This document shows positions 27,737-35,626 of a stretch of 64,000 nt of DNA, in pieces (the first letter of the stretch is position 1; the number at the start of each line of letters is the position of its first letter). The notes beneath the pieces were generated by a model. The model was not told the origin of the DNA. It was given only the letters and a program-made list of their open reading frames with translations, and searched no databases. Source of the stretch: Fimbriimonadaceae bacterium (GTDB taxonomy: Bacteria; Armatimonadota; Fimbriimonadia; Fimbriimonadales; Fimbriimonadaceae). Location: assembly GCA_019638775.1 (NCBI GenBank), contig JAHBTD010000003.1:496001-560000 (forward strand). The letters run 5' to 3'. Both the position numbers and the translations under genes were made by a program.

Positions 27737-30634
27737 ATGAGAAGGCAAATCTTGTTGTCATTTTTAGCGGTCGCTGCCGTCGTGGCCGCCGCTCCTGTTC
27801 TTGCCGGGCAGCAGCCCAAGAAGATCTTGGACCCGAGCGTTTGGGACGGCTGGAAGTCCGTTCAGAATGCGGGGCTATCTCGCACCGGCAAGTGGATGAT
27901 GTATCGCTTGTCGCCGCAATCGGGGGATGCGGAGTTGGTTGTGATGTCCACTGCCGGAGGCACGACGTATAAAACGGCACGGGCAACCGGTGTGCGCATC
28001 ACGCGCGATGAGAAGTTCGCGGTGATGACGATCGTGCCGCCAAAGGCCGACGTGGATAAGGCAAGACAGGAGAAGAAGCCTGCTGCGCAGCAGCCGAAGA
28101 ACTCTCTTGGCATCATGGACCTCTCGAACGGAAATGTGACGCTCGTTGAAAAGCTGCGTTCTTTCCGCATGGCAGACAAGGATAACGGCTGGATTGCTTA
28201 TCAGCTTGAGCCCCCGGCACCTCCCGCAGGGGCAGCCGGAGGGGGTAGCGCTCGGCCTGGCGGTGGTGGTGGCGGTACAGACCAAGAGCCCGCGAATCAG
28301 GAGCCGAAGCAGGAAGAGAAGAAAGAGGAATCTAAGAAGCGAAGGAACCACACGGTGGGCTCCGAGGTCATCCTGCGAGAGCTTGCCACGGCGAACGAAG
28401 TCAAGATTGCCGACGTTTCCAGTTTCACCTTTACGGAGGACGGCAGCCTGCTGGTTTATGCCACGTCAACTAAGGATGGAGCGGGCGATGGAGTCTTCCT
28501 CCGCGATATGGCTTCGGGGACGACAACAGAGGTTGTGAAAGGTCTGGGCGTTTATCGTTCGCTTGGCTTTGACAAGAAGAAGAGCCAGATCGCGTTTGTG
28601 AGCGATAAGGAAGACTACAAGCCGGAGCAATCGAGCGTCAGCGTGTTTGTGTACGATATCGGCCGCAAGTCGCTGCGGACGGTCGCAAAAGAAGGGACGC
28701 AGGGCATTCCTCGGGGCTGGTGGGTTTCGCCAAACTCCAATGCAACGTTTTCGGAGAGTGGAAAGCGGCTCATCATCTCGACCGTCTCTAAGCCGGGGCC
28801 TGAGGTGAAGGATGAGACCCCCGAAGAGGACCGCGTATCCGTCGACATCTGGAACTGGAAAGACCCTCTGCTGATGCCCCAACAGCTCAAGCAGACTCAG
28901 CAGGTTTTGAACAAGACGTACGACGCAGTCGTTTATCTGGATTCTGGACGCGTGCTTCAGCTTGAAACGGAAGAGATGCCTAACGTGAGCATCGGCAATC
29001 AGAACGATGCCGACGTTGCGATTGGAGTGGATCCGGCACCCTATCAACAACTGATTTCGTGGGATCAGGGTTACCAAGACATCTACAAGGTGAACCTGCG
29101 AAACAATGAACGGACGCTGCTCCTGCGAAAGAGCGCGACCGGTGTTTCCCTTTCGCCATCGGCTAAGTACGGTCTGTACTTCGATGAGAACAAGGGTCAC
29201 TGGTTTGTGATCGATATGGCGAGCGGCAAGTCGGTGAACATCACTGTCCAGATTCCCAATCCGGTCTATAACGTGCTCAACGACGTCCCGGCGAAAGCTG
29301 GTCCTGAAGGGTCGGGCGGTTGGATCGACGACGACAAGGGCGTGTTGATCTACGACCAGTTCGACATTTGGCTTTGCGACCCGACGGGCAAAGCTGCACC
29401 GAAGAACATCACCAACGAATTGGGGCGATGGAGACAATGGGAGCTTCGGATTATTCGCACGGATACTGAGGATCGCGACATTGATCCCAACAAGCCGCTG
29501 CTTTTGAGAATGACCGACACGCAGACGATGGCGACAGGGTTTTTTACCGATACGGTTGCGGGCGATGCCTACCCTGAGAAGCTGCTGCTTGAAGATAAGA
29601 ACCTTGGTTTTGCCGACAAGGCTACCGAGGGCGACCAGGTCTTGATGACGCGGGGCACGTTCACCGAGTATCCCAACCTATGGCTGACGGATATGACCTT
29701 CAAGAATCAGAAGCAGGTGTCGGACGCCAACCCGCAGCAGAAGGAGTACAACTGGGGGACCACAGAGATTGTTCGCTGGACCTCGACCGATGGTCAGAAG
29801 ATGAGCGGCGTCCTGGTGAAGCCGGAGAACTTCGACCCGAGCAAGAAATATCCGATGATCGTTTATTTCTATGAGCGGTCGCTCAACCAGCTCCACAACC
29901 ACCGTGTTCCCGCGCCGAGCGCTTCCGTTATCAACCCGACGGAGTATGCCAGCAACGGCTACCTTGTGTTCATGCCAGATATCGTTTATCGGGATGGCTA
30001 CCCGGGAGAGAGCGCCGAGCAGTGCATTCTCTCGGGCACGGCAGCGGTGATTGATCGCGGCTATGTCGATCCCAAGCGGGTGGGCGTGCAGGGTCAGAGT
30101 TGGGGCGGTTATCAGGCCGCGTTCTTGATTACGCGCACGCGGATGTTTGCGGCGGCTTGTGCTGGTGCGCCGGTTGTGAATATGTTCAGCGCATATGGCG
30201 GCATTCGTTGGGGCTCTGGACTTGTACGGCAGATGCAGTATGAGCAGGGGCAGAGCCGCATTGGCGGCACGATGTGGGAGAAGCCTTTGCAGTACATCGA
30301 GAACTCGCCGATCTTTTGGGTCGACAAGATCGAAACGCCGCTCTTGATGATGAACAACGATCAGGATGGCGCGGTGCCGTATTGGCAGGGGATTGAGATG
30401 TTCACGGCGATGCGGCGGCTTGGCAAACCTGCTTGGCTGTTCGTTTATAACGGTGAGGATCACAACCTTGTGCAGCGTAAGAATCGGAAGGACTGGTCGG
30501 TGCGGATGCTGCAGTTCTTTGATTATTACTTGAAGGATGGCCCAGCCCCGGTCTGGCTGATTGAAGGCGTGCCAGCGGTGAAGAAGGGCAAGACGATGGG
30601 CACGGAGACGGTGCCGCCGAAGAAAGGGGGATAG
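27737..30634 (+). CDS. Secreted S9 family (prolyl oligopeptidase-type) serine peptidase
   Basis: A 965-residue exported peptidase. The signal peptide is MRRQILLSFLAVAAVVAAAP, cut near residue 23. A large beta-propeller-like region follows, with a proline/glycine/glutamate-rich insertion at about 155-210. The C-terminal alpha/beta-hydrolase domain has nucleophile Ser in GVQGQSWGGYQAA (about residue 786), Asp in NNDQDGAVPYWQG (about 873) and His in GEDHNLVQRKNR (about 907). Such enzymes cut short peptides in the periplasm, supporting protein scavenging. Directly after it lies a C/G-rich hairpin followed by CTTTTGTTT that may act as its terminator. Confidence 0.88.
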   Translation: MRRQILLSFLAVAAVVAAAPVLAGQQPKKILDPSVWDGWKSVQNAGLSRTGKWMMYRLSPQSGDAELVVMSTAGGTTYKTARATGVRITRDEKFAVMTIVPPKADVDKARQEKKPAAQQPKNSLGIMDLSNGNVTLVEKLRSFRMADKDNGWIAYQLEPPAPPAGAAGGGSARPGGGGGGTDQEPANQEPKQEEKKEESKKRRNHTVGSEVILRELATANEVKIADVSSFTFTEDGSLLVYATSTKDGAGDGVFLRDMASGTTTEVVKGLGVYRSLGFDKKKSQIAFVSDKEDYKPEQSSVSVFVYDIGRKSLRTVAKEGTQGIPRGWWVSPNSNATFSESGKRLIISTVSKPGPEVKDETPEEDRVSVDIWNWKDPLLMPQQLKQTQQVLNKTYDAVVYLDSGRVLQLETEEMPNVSIGNQNDADVAIGVDPAPYQQLISWDQGYQDIYKVNLRNNERTLLLRKSATGVSLSPSAKYGLYFDENKGHWFVIDMASGKSVNITVQIPNPVYNVLNDVPAKAGPEGSGGWIDDDKGVLIYDQFDIWLCDPTGKAAPKNITNELGRWRQWELRIIRTDTEDRDIDPNKPLLLRMTDTQTMATGFFTDTVAGDAYPEKLLLEDKNLGFADKATEGDQVLMTRGTFTEYPNLWLTDMTFKNQKQVSDANPQQKEYNWGTTEIVRWTSTDGQKMSGVLVKPENFDPSKKYPMIVYFYERSLNQLHNHRVPAPSASVINPTEYASNGYLVFMPDIVYRDGYPGESAEQCILSGTAAVIDRGYVDPKRVGVQGQSWGGYQAAFLITRTRMFAAACAGAPVVNMFSAYGGIRWGSGLVRQMQYEQGQSRIGGTMWEKPLQYIENSPIFWVDKIETPLLMMNNDQDGAVPYWQGIEMFTAMRRLGKPAWLFVYNGEDHNLVQRKNRKDWSVRMLQFFDYYLKDGPAPVWLIEGVPAVKKGKTMGTETVPPKKGG

Positions 30635-30660
30635 CCCGTTTGTGAATAGTCTGGTGGGGA

Positions 30661-30785
30661 CCTCCCCACCCTCCCCTCCCCTCCATTTCCGGAAAAATGG
30701 AAGGGGAGGGCTTTTGTTTCCCTCCCTTCCATTGCTACGCAGTCGCAATGGAGGGAGGGGCAGGGGGTGGGAGGTCCCCTAGCGC
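30661..30785. repeat. Two C/G-rich hairpins, left flank of the DUF559 gene
   Basis: Hairpin one (30670-30710) has arms CCCTCCCCTCCATTT / AAATGGAAGGGGAGGG and is followed by CTTTTGTTTCCCT. Hairpin two (30721-30758) is CCTCCCTTCCATTGC with its near complement. The bases 30751-30786 are the reverse complement of the unit beginning at 50276. The first 63 bases (30661-30723) recur, nearly identical, at 31238-31300 on the other side of the nuclease gene. Confidence 0.8.
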
Positions 30786-30805
30786 GAAGCGCTGACAAAA
30801 CCCTC

Positions 30806-31237
30806 ATGCGCCAAAACTCCAAGAATCACACGGTCAAAGCCCGAAAGAACGCTCGCAGGCTACGTGCGGAGATGGGGGTCTCAGAACGGGTGCTTTGGAA
30901 TCTTCTCCGACGAGATCAGACAGGCTTTCATTGGCGGAGACAAGTCCCGATAGGGCCTTTCGTGCTCGACTTCTATTGCTCCGAAGCGAGCTTAGCTGTT
31001 GAAATTGATGGTGAGCAACACGCTCTGCGGATTGACAAGGACGCAGCACGCGATGCCTTTTTCATGGAAAAGGGGATTCAGACAGTGCGCTTCGCTTCGC
31101 TAACGCTTTTTGATATTGACACGGCTGGCTTGGAGAGAATCCTTCGTGATATCACCGCAATTTGCGAAGAGAGATCGGGTAGGAAGGCGACTGATGTGAA
31201 CCCACGACGTAAGCGATTCCAAGATAGCGATCGGTGA
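30806..31237 (+). CDS. DUF559 family (Vsr-like) endonuclease
   Basis: A 143-residue protein of the DUF559 group within the restriction-endonuclease-like fold, related to very-short-patch repair nucleases. Family pattern: SERVLWNLLRRDQTGFHWRR, then QVPIGPFVLDFYCSEASLAVEIDGEQH, where the Asp of LDFYC and Glu of VEIDG are the likely catalytic residues. ATG 30806 is chosen because the longer frame from 30767 starts inside a hairpin repeat. The gene is flanked by 63 bp direct repeats, so it may move or be maintained as a unit with them. The function of DUF559 proteins is not established. Confidence 0.78.
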   Translation: MRQNSKNHTVKARKNARRLRAEMGVSERVLWNLLRRDQTGFHWRRQVPIGPFVLDFYCSEASLAVEIDGEQHALRIDKDAARDAFFMEKGIQTVRFASLTLFDIDTAGLERILRDITAICEERSGRKATDVNPRRKRFQDSDR

Positions 31238-31300
31238 CCTCCCCACCCAACCCTCCCCTCCATTTCCGGAAAAATGGAAGGGGAGGGCTTTTATTTCCCT
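31238..31300. repeat. C/G-rich hairpin repeat, right flank of the DUF559 gene
   Basis: Nearly identical direct repeat of 30661-30723: CCTCCCCACC, a hairpin with arms CCCTCCCCTCCATTT and AAATGGAAGGGGAGGG, then CTTTTATTTCCCT. It begins at the DUF559 stop codon. The T-rich tail suggests it also works as a terminator. Confidence 0.8.
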
Positions 31301-31352
31301 TGCTTTTGTCCCAATCCTCACCTATAATAAAGATGTAGACATGATTCTACAT
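31300..31352 (+). promoter_or_regulatory. Promoter and palindromic operator of the DNA polymerase gene
   Basis: TTGCTT (31300-31305), 17 bases, TATAAT (31323-31328), then a perfect 7-6-7 palindrome, ATGTAGA / TCTACAT, at 31333-31352 over the expected transcription start. The position suits a repressor such as an SOS regulator, but the sequence does not match the LexA boxes I know. Confidence 0.6.
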
Positions 31353-32675
31353 TCTTTCACGAAGCAAGACCTGAAGCTTCGTTATATGTTTCTGGACCTG
31401 AACGCCTATTTTGCGAGTGTGGAACAGCAGATGGACCCCAAGCTTCGAGGGAAGCCTATTGCTGTGTCACCGGTAGATAACGATTCGTCCTGCGCTATTG
31501 CGGCCTCGTATGAGGCCAAGAAGTTTGGCGTCAAAACGGGGACTTCGATTCGGGAGGCCCGTTCGTTGTGCCCGGAGCTTATCGTTGTCACGGCCAAACA
31601 CGCCCTCTACACGCGCTTTCATAAGGCCATCGTTCACGCGGTAAACAGCGTCGTGCCGGTGGAAGAGGTTCGCAGCATTGATGAGATGTACTGCCGACTT
31701 TTGGGCGAAGAGCGTGAGAAGGAGAACGCCATCGCGATTGCTCACAAGGTGAAGGGGGCGATCCACGAGCAGGTTGGGGAGGTCATGCACTGCAGCGTTG
31801 GCATCGGTCCGAACGTTTTCCTTGCCAAGCAGGGCACCGAGCTCCAAAAGCCCAATGGACTGGTCGCCATCGAATCCAGTGACCTTCCCGATCGGCTATA
31901 TGGGATGGCGCTGATGGACTTTACGGGAATCAACCGTCGGATGAAGGCGCGGTTGAACGCGGCGGGCATCTTTAGCGCGGAGCAGCTTTGCGCTCGGTCG
32001 AAGGAGGAGCTGAGGCTGGCGTTTGGGTCGATCATCGGGGAGCAGTGGTGGTATAAGCTGCGGGGCTATGAGATTGAGGAGAGGGTTGTTCGTCATCAGT
32101 CGCTGAGCCATTCGCACGTGATGGCGCCGGAGTTTCGCTCCGATGAGGGCGCTCGCACCGTGCTCTTTCGGCTTTTGATGAAGGCGGCGGCTCGACTGCG
32201 GAGCGAGGGCTATATGGCGCGGGGGATGAGCGTTTGGGTGCGGGGGAAGAGCGCGAGTTGGGAAGCATCGACGCGCTTTACTGCAACTGACGACACGCCC
32301 ACGTTCTTGCAGTACACCTCCGAGCTTTGGAATGAGCGGACGTTCATCGACCCGCATCAGGCGGGGATTGTGTTTTACGATTTGATCAAGCCCGAGCTCA
32401 TCACGCCGAGTCTGTTTGACAACACGGTTCAGAAGCACAAACTCGCGGTGGCGGTGGACAAGATGAACAACCGATTTGGCAAGAATCATGTTTACGTGGG
32501 TTCGATGGAGCGGGCGCGAGACTCGGCTCCAGAGAGAGTCGCGTTTCTGAAGACGGACCTTTTTGTGGAGGGGCGCGGGGATCATTCGGAGTACGACACG
32601 CTGTTTCCGTGGTTGAACGATGCGCCTGAAATTCCGGAGCTTAGCTCCAGGCCGCGCGGTTGGGCGACGGTTTGA
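31341..32675 (+). CDS. Y-family DNA polymerase (DinB/UmuC type)
   Basis: Translesion DNA polymerase, 444 residues. Catalytic residues are present: the Asp in MFLDLNAYFASVEQQ (motif I, where the second acidic position is Asn as in UmuC) and SIDEMYC (motif III). CSVGIGPNVFLAKQGTELQK is the palm and FTGINRRMKARLNAAGIFSA the helix-hairpin-helix thumb. A C-terminal little-finger region follows. No beta-clamp motif is obvious. ATG 31341 lies only 12 bases after TATAAT, which would make a nearly leaderless mRNA. The in-frame ATG at 31386 (MFLDLNAYF) is a real alternative with a normal leader. The palindrome at 31333 suggests damage-inducible control. Confidence 0.87.
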   Translation: MILHSFTKQDLKLRYMFLDLNAYFASVEQQMDPKLRGKPIAVSPVDNDSSCAIAASYEAKKFGVKTGTSIREARSLCPELIVVTAKHALYTRFHKAIVHAVNSVVPVEEVRSIDEMYCRLLGEEREKENAIAIAHKVKGAIHEQVGEVMHCSVGIGPNVFLAKQGTELQKPNGLVAIESSDLPDRLYGMALMDFTGINRRMKARLNAAGIFSAEQLCARSKEELRLAFGSIIGEQWWYKLRGYEIEERVVRHQSLSHSHVMAPEFRSDEGARTVLFRLLMKAAARLRSEGYMARGMSVWVRGKSASWEASTRFTATDDTPTFLQYTSELWNERTFIDPHQAGIVFYDLIKPELITPSLFDNTVQKHKLAVAVDKMNNRFGKNHVYVGSMERARDSAPERVAFLKTDLFVEGRGDHSEYDTLFPWLNDAPEIPELSSRPRGWATV

Positions 32676-32703
32676 GGGCTGGGGCTGTATGCGTACGGTC
32701 TTG

Positions 32704-32940
32704 TTATGAGCCGAGGCTTCGGCGTTTTTTCTCAGCCTTTTGGCTTTGATCGATCGCGGTCTTCAATTCACGAATGGCATCCAGCGATTGGATGGACTCG
32801 GCGACTTGGAGGTTGAGGACCACATAACAAGAAGGGTTTGGGCAAGGGAAGGGCTTGGCCCGGACGAGGTCTTCCAGAGTCATCGGGATGAACGTTTTAC
32901 ATTCGGGGCAGGGCATTCCTGGCTGTTCGATTTTTAGCAT
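32704..32940 (-). CDS. Small zinc-ribbon protein of the DUF2589 cassette
   Basis: A 78-residue protein with a four-cysteine zinc-ribbon pattern: CPEC (11-14) and CPNPSC (33-38), separated by a short helix TLEDLVRAKPF, then an acidic/basic helix with KKRR near the end. It is the last gene of a four-gene minus-strand cassette, 11 bases after the preceding gene, with AAGGAAA before its ATG. No function is known. A ribbon of this kind could bind nucleic acid or a protein partner. Confidence 0.7.
   Translation of the reverse strand: MLKIEQPGMPCPECKTFIPMTLEDLVRAKPFPCPNPSCYVVLNLQVAESIQSLDAIRELKTAIDQSQKAEKKRRSLGS
32710..32730 (+). terminator. Terminator of the DNA polymerase gene
   Basis: GCCGA-GGCT-TCGGC followed by GTTTTTT. 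The stem is only 5 bp but G/C-rich with a good T-run. It overlaps the 3' end of the convergent zinc-ribbon gene. Confidence 0.55.
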
Positions 32941-32951
32941 GGTACGTTTCC

Positions 32952-33842
32952 TTAGGCTTGTACGGTAAAGGTGAGATTGGCGCGGATCTCGGACAGGTGT
33001 CCAAGTTGATCGGCGACGAGGGCAACAACGACGATTGTTTCCGACGTTGTTCCGGTGGGTGGGGCATTGACCACGACGACCGAGAACGATGCCTCTCCGT
33101 TGCGGTCGGTGATGATCTCCGTCGATTGCAGGCTGAATACGTTGTCGGGGCCTTGCATGAGGTTGAGCTTTTGACCAGGGATTGGGTTTTGGCTGGTGTC
33201 AAGAAGGGTTGCTTTGACGATGGTGAAGCTGCCCTTTCCGATAAGATTGGTGGTTTCGGGGTTGAGGGTTAGCGTCGGCATGTTTGGCTGTGTGGGCCTG
33301 ACGATGGTGCTGTTCGCCATACGATTCAGCAGTTGGAGAATGCCATCGGGGAAGTCCAGCTGCTTAATATTCACCGTCACTTCCATGTGCGCGCGTGTGG
33401 AGGGGCGCTCCTGCCCTGTTGGTTGGGGTGCGGCTACGCGGGCGAGCATCCGTGGAATCGGTTGGGGGGCGGGAAGGGCCGATGTGCTCAGGTTTTGAGT
33501 TTTGGCGACGGCGCTTTGAACCGGCTTGATGATGTTCACGCCGAACTTTACGGTTGCGTCTTGGATGCCCAGCGCGGGCAGGGTCAGCAAAGACAGCAGG
33601 GGGATTTTCAGCCGGACCGGTTCGACGCGTCCGTCTGGGAGCTGCTGTTCGTAGGTGAAGGCAACCATCTTCAACCGACCGAGCCCGTTGTTTGGATTGT
33701 CTGGATCGGGCTCGAAGCCGTGGGTCTGCACAAAGTCAGCGAAGCAGGATGCGGCGCGGGCGTCCGCGTCGATAAGGGCATTGAGCGGCATTGCGAAAAG
33801 CTCACCGAGTTCGAGAATGGTGGGGTCTTGACCGTCAGCCAT
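32952..33842 (-). CDS. DUF2589-like protein with C-terminal Ig-like domain
   Basis: A 296-residue protein without a signal peptide. The N-terminal half (1-110) follows the DUF2589 pattern: LGELFAMPLNALIDADARAA, then RLKMVAFTYEQQ and LKIPLLSLLTLPALGIQDAT with VKFGVNI. The second half (about 190-296) looks like a bacterial Ig-like (Big_1) fold: LTLNPETTNLIGKGSFTIVK and DRNGEASFSVVVVNAPPTG. GGAG precedes ATG 33842. Third gene of the cassette. Ig-like domains on a protein with no export signal suggest an intracellular assembly or an unusual release route. Function unknown. Confidence 0.72.
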   Translation of the reverse strand: MADGQDPTILELGELFAMPLNALIDADARAASCFADFVQTHGFEPDPDNPNNGLGRLKMVAFTYEQQLPDGRVEPVRLKIPLLSLLTLPALGIQDATVKFGVNIIKPVQSAVAKTQNLSTSALPAPQPIPRMLARVAAPQPTGQERPSTRAHMEVTVNIKQLDFPDGILQLLNRMANSTIVRPTQPNMPTLTLNPETTNLIGKGSFTIVKATLLDTSQNPIPGQKLNLMQGPDNVFSLQSTEIITDRNGEASFSVVVVNAPPTGTTSETIVVVALVADQLGHLSEIRANLTFTVQA

Positions 33843-33859
33843 GCTTGCTCCTGCGGGAT

Positions 33860-34366
33860 TTAGATCGAAACGCTCGACTCGGCATCGGCGACCCCCTCAT
33901 AAACTCGGATGCTCAGGTCGAGTTCGGTTATGCTTTGCGGTGGAAGCTTCGACAGTTTGTCGGCGTCTATGACAACCATTGCGCTGGACGTTCCCGTACC
34001 TTCGGTCGCGGACAGCCGCATCTGTGGCTCGTCCTGAATGGCAAATCTCAAACTTACGGAGACGGTCTCAATTTGGGCCTGGGGGACTTGGGTAAATCCC
34101 GTCGCACTATCGGCCGAGGAGTACAGCCCGCCAGCGTAGTCGTTCGCCAGCTTTTGGGCGTCGGTTACGGCGACAAGGATCGCCCCGAGAACATTATCGA
34201 GCGGGAGTCCGGTTGGGGCGGGTGGAGGCGTAGGTTGGCCCGGATTCAGCACGGGCTTCTCTGGGATTGCCGCGCTGCTGAACTCAGATGCCGAATCGGA
34301 ATTTTTTGGCGATGCCTGCGGTTTCGCCGGCTCTTGCTTACGCCGCCAAAAATCAAAAATTCCCAT
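33860..34366 (-). CDS. Cassette protein distantly DUF2589-like
   Basis: A 168-residue protein beginning MGIFDFWRRKQEPAKPQ, with a proline/serine-rich linker to about residue 52. The compact region LDNVLGAILVAVTDAQKLAN then aligns loosely with the start of DUF2589 (SLIGGPLDAAIEAQGKSA). QIETVSVSLRFAIQDEPQ and SITELDLSIRVYEG keep the family's order of beta strands. It sits between two DUF2589-like genes and is probably a smaller paralogue or partner. The family link is weak. Confidence 0.6.
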   Translation of the reverse strand: MGIFDFWRRKQEPAKPQASPKNSDSASEFSSAAIPEKPVLNPGQPTPPPAPTGLPLDNVLGAILVAVTDAQKLANDYAGGLYSSADSATGFTQVPQAQIETVSVSLRFAIQDEPQMRLSATEGTGTSSAMVVIDADKLSKLPPQSITELDLSIRVYEGVADAESSVSI

Positions 34367-34378
34367 AGTGAAATTCCT

Positions 34379-34405
34379 GCCCCCAGCGATAGGTTCGCTG
34401 GGGGC
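34379..34405 (-). promoter_or_regulatory. Hairpin inside the DUF2589 operon
   Basis: GCCCCCAGCG (34379-34388) pairs with 34396-34405 across a 7-base loop, between the first and second cassette genes. In the operon direction no T-run follows, so it is more likely an RNA-stability or attenuation element than a terminator. It could lower expression of the downstream genes relative to the first. Confidence 0.5.
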
Positions 34406-34420
34406 ATTTTGTTATCAGGC

Positions 34421-35353
34421 CTACGGAACAGCCGGTAGGTCGACCTGGAAGGTGCCGGTGATCGGCGCTGGCGCTGTGCCACCCGTTGGGGTGACTGGCT
34501 GCACCGAAACGGTAAAGGGCACCGTACTGGCAGGTGTCGTCGCTGTCGGAGCTGTATAAGTTCCTGTGAACGTATAGCTGCCCTGTGCGCTTGTCGTCGT
34601 TCCTGCGCCTGTCGCTGCCGTAAAGGCGACACCGCCTGCCGCAGTCGGCAGAGTTACCGTTGCACCCGGAACTACCTTGCTGTTCGAGTCGATGACGGTG
34701 ATCGTCACATCGAACGAGTGTGCAGTGCCGCTTGGTGCATAGGAAGTCTGATCGAAGTTCATGCGTCCAGAAGATGGCGTGACCTGCATCGTAATGCCGT
34801 CCTGAAGGATTTGCAGGACCTTGGCAAGGCCAGCGGGCATGTCGGTCTGTCCGGCCTCGACGTGGACGTCCATCGTGTACTCCACGGAGTACTTGGAGTC
34901 TTGCGTCGCTTTCGAGTCCTTCTTGCTGCTGTAGCTCGCGGACATGTCGAATTTGACACCCCAGAAGGAGCCGCCAACCGTGGCGGATGCGCCAACCGTT
35001 TGCGAACTTGTGTCTTCCTGCGAAGAGGAGCTTGACGCGTTGATGTTCGCTTTGAAATCGATCGTGATCAAGTTCACGGCAATGTACGGAATCGGCACGA
35101 TGGTGATGATCGGTACGATCAAGACTCGGTTGTTGCCGGAACCGTCGGTATAGGAGAAGCTGACGGTAACGGCGGTTTTATTGCCGTTTGCGTCGGTTTG
35201 CAAACCAACTTGCTGGATGAAATTGATGGTGTTGAGCGCAGACTTGCCCTGTGCTTCAATCGCTGCGTCGAGTGGTCCGCCGATGAGGCTGGAGAAAGGA
35301 ATTGCGGATAGCGACTGAGTCGCCACTTGTGAAGGTGTGGTATCGATAGCCAT
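34421..35353 (-). CDS. DUF2589 domain protein with C-terminal Ig-like domain
   Basis: A 310-residue protein without a signal peptide; first gene of the cassette. The DUF2589 pattern is clear: IPFSSLIGGPLDAAIEAQGK, NTINFIQQVGL, VSFSYTDGSGNNRVLIVPII, TIVPIPYIAVNLITIDFKAN. A serine-rich segment and SYSSKKDSKATQDSKYSVEY follow. From about residue 190 an Ig-like domain follows (VTITVIDSNSKVVPGATVTL, GSYTFTGTYTAPTATTP). I use ATG 35353 because GGGGAG stands just before it; the frame opens six codons earlier at 35371. A strong promoter lies at 35437-35466. Function unknown. Confidence 0.75.
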   Translation of the reverse strand: MAIDTTPSQVATQSLSAIPFSSLIGGPLDAAIEAQGKSALNTINFIQQVGLQTDANGNKTAVTVSFSYTDGSGNNRVLIVPIITIVPIPYIAVNLITIDFKANINASSSSSQEDTSSQTVGASATVGGSFWGVKFDMSASYSSKKDSKATQDSKYSVEYTMDVHVEAGQTDMPAGLAKVLQILQDGITMQVTPSSGRMNFDQTSYAPSGTAHSFDVTITVIDSNSKVVPGATVTLPTAAGGVAFTAATGAGTTTSAQGSYTFTGTYTAPTATTPASTVPFTVSVQPVTPTGGTAPAPITGTFQVDLPAVP

Positions 35354-35436
35354 ATGTCTCCCCAATCGCATCCTTGCGCCCAGCGACCCGACCGTCCAAG
35401 CGTAGGCAAGATGCCTTGTGGAGCCACTGTATTTCT

Positions 35437-35466
35437 ATCATAAGGCAATCTACAAAGACTTGTCAA
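35437..35466 (-). promoter_or_regulatory. Sigma-70-type promoter of the DUF2589 cassette
   Basis: On the minus strand: a perfect -35 TTGACA (35461-35466), 18 bases, then TATGAT (35437-35442). It points at the DUF2589 gene start at 35353, giving a leader of roughly 75 bases. The rest of 35467-35626 is AT-rich, with a TCACT/AGTGA inverted repeat near 35493 and no gene. Confidence 0.7.
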
Positions 35467-35626
35467 GCAAGAAGAATCATTGCTACATCGATTCACTAAA
35501 ATAAAGTGATGCAGGCAGTCTTACTCTTATCTATATTCTCTTCTGTGATGTATCAAGAGAGGCAGATAAAGCGTATTTTGTTTTAGATTTAAACGATATC
35601 ACTTAAAGCAATATACAAATAAAGTG

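Noticed and set aside
30661-31300. DUF559 gene with flanking repeats as an insertion sequence
   Set aside because: No transposase domain, no terminal inverted repeats and no target-site duplication were seen; the repeats are direct. Reported instead as a nuclease-repeat association.
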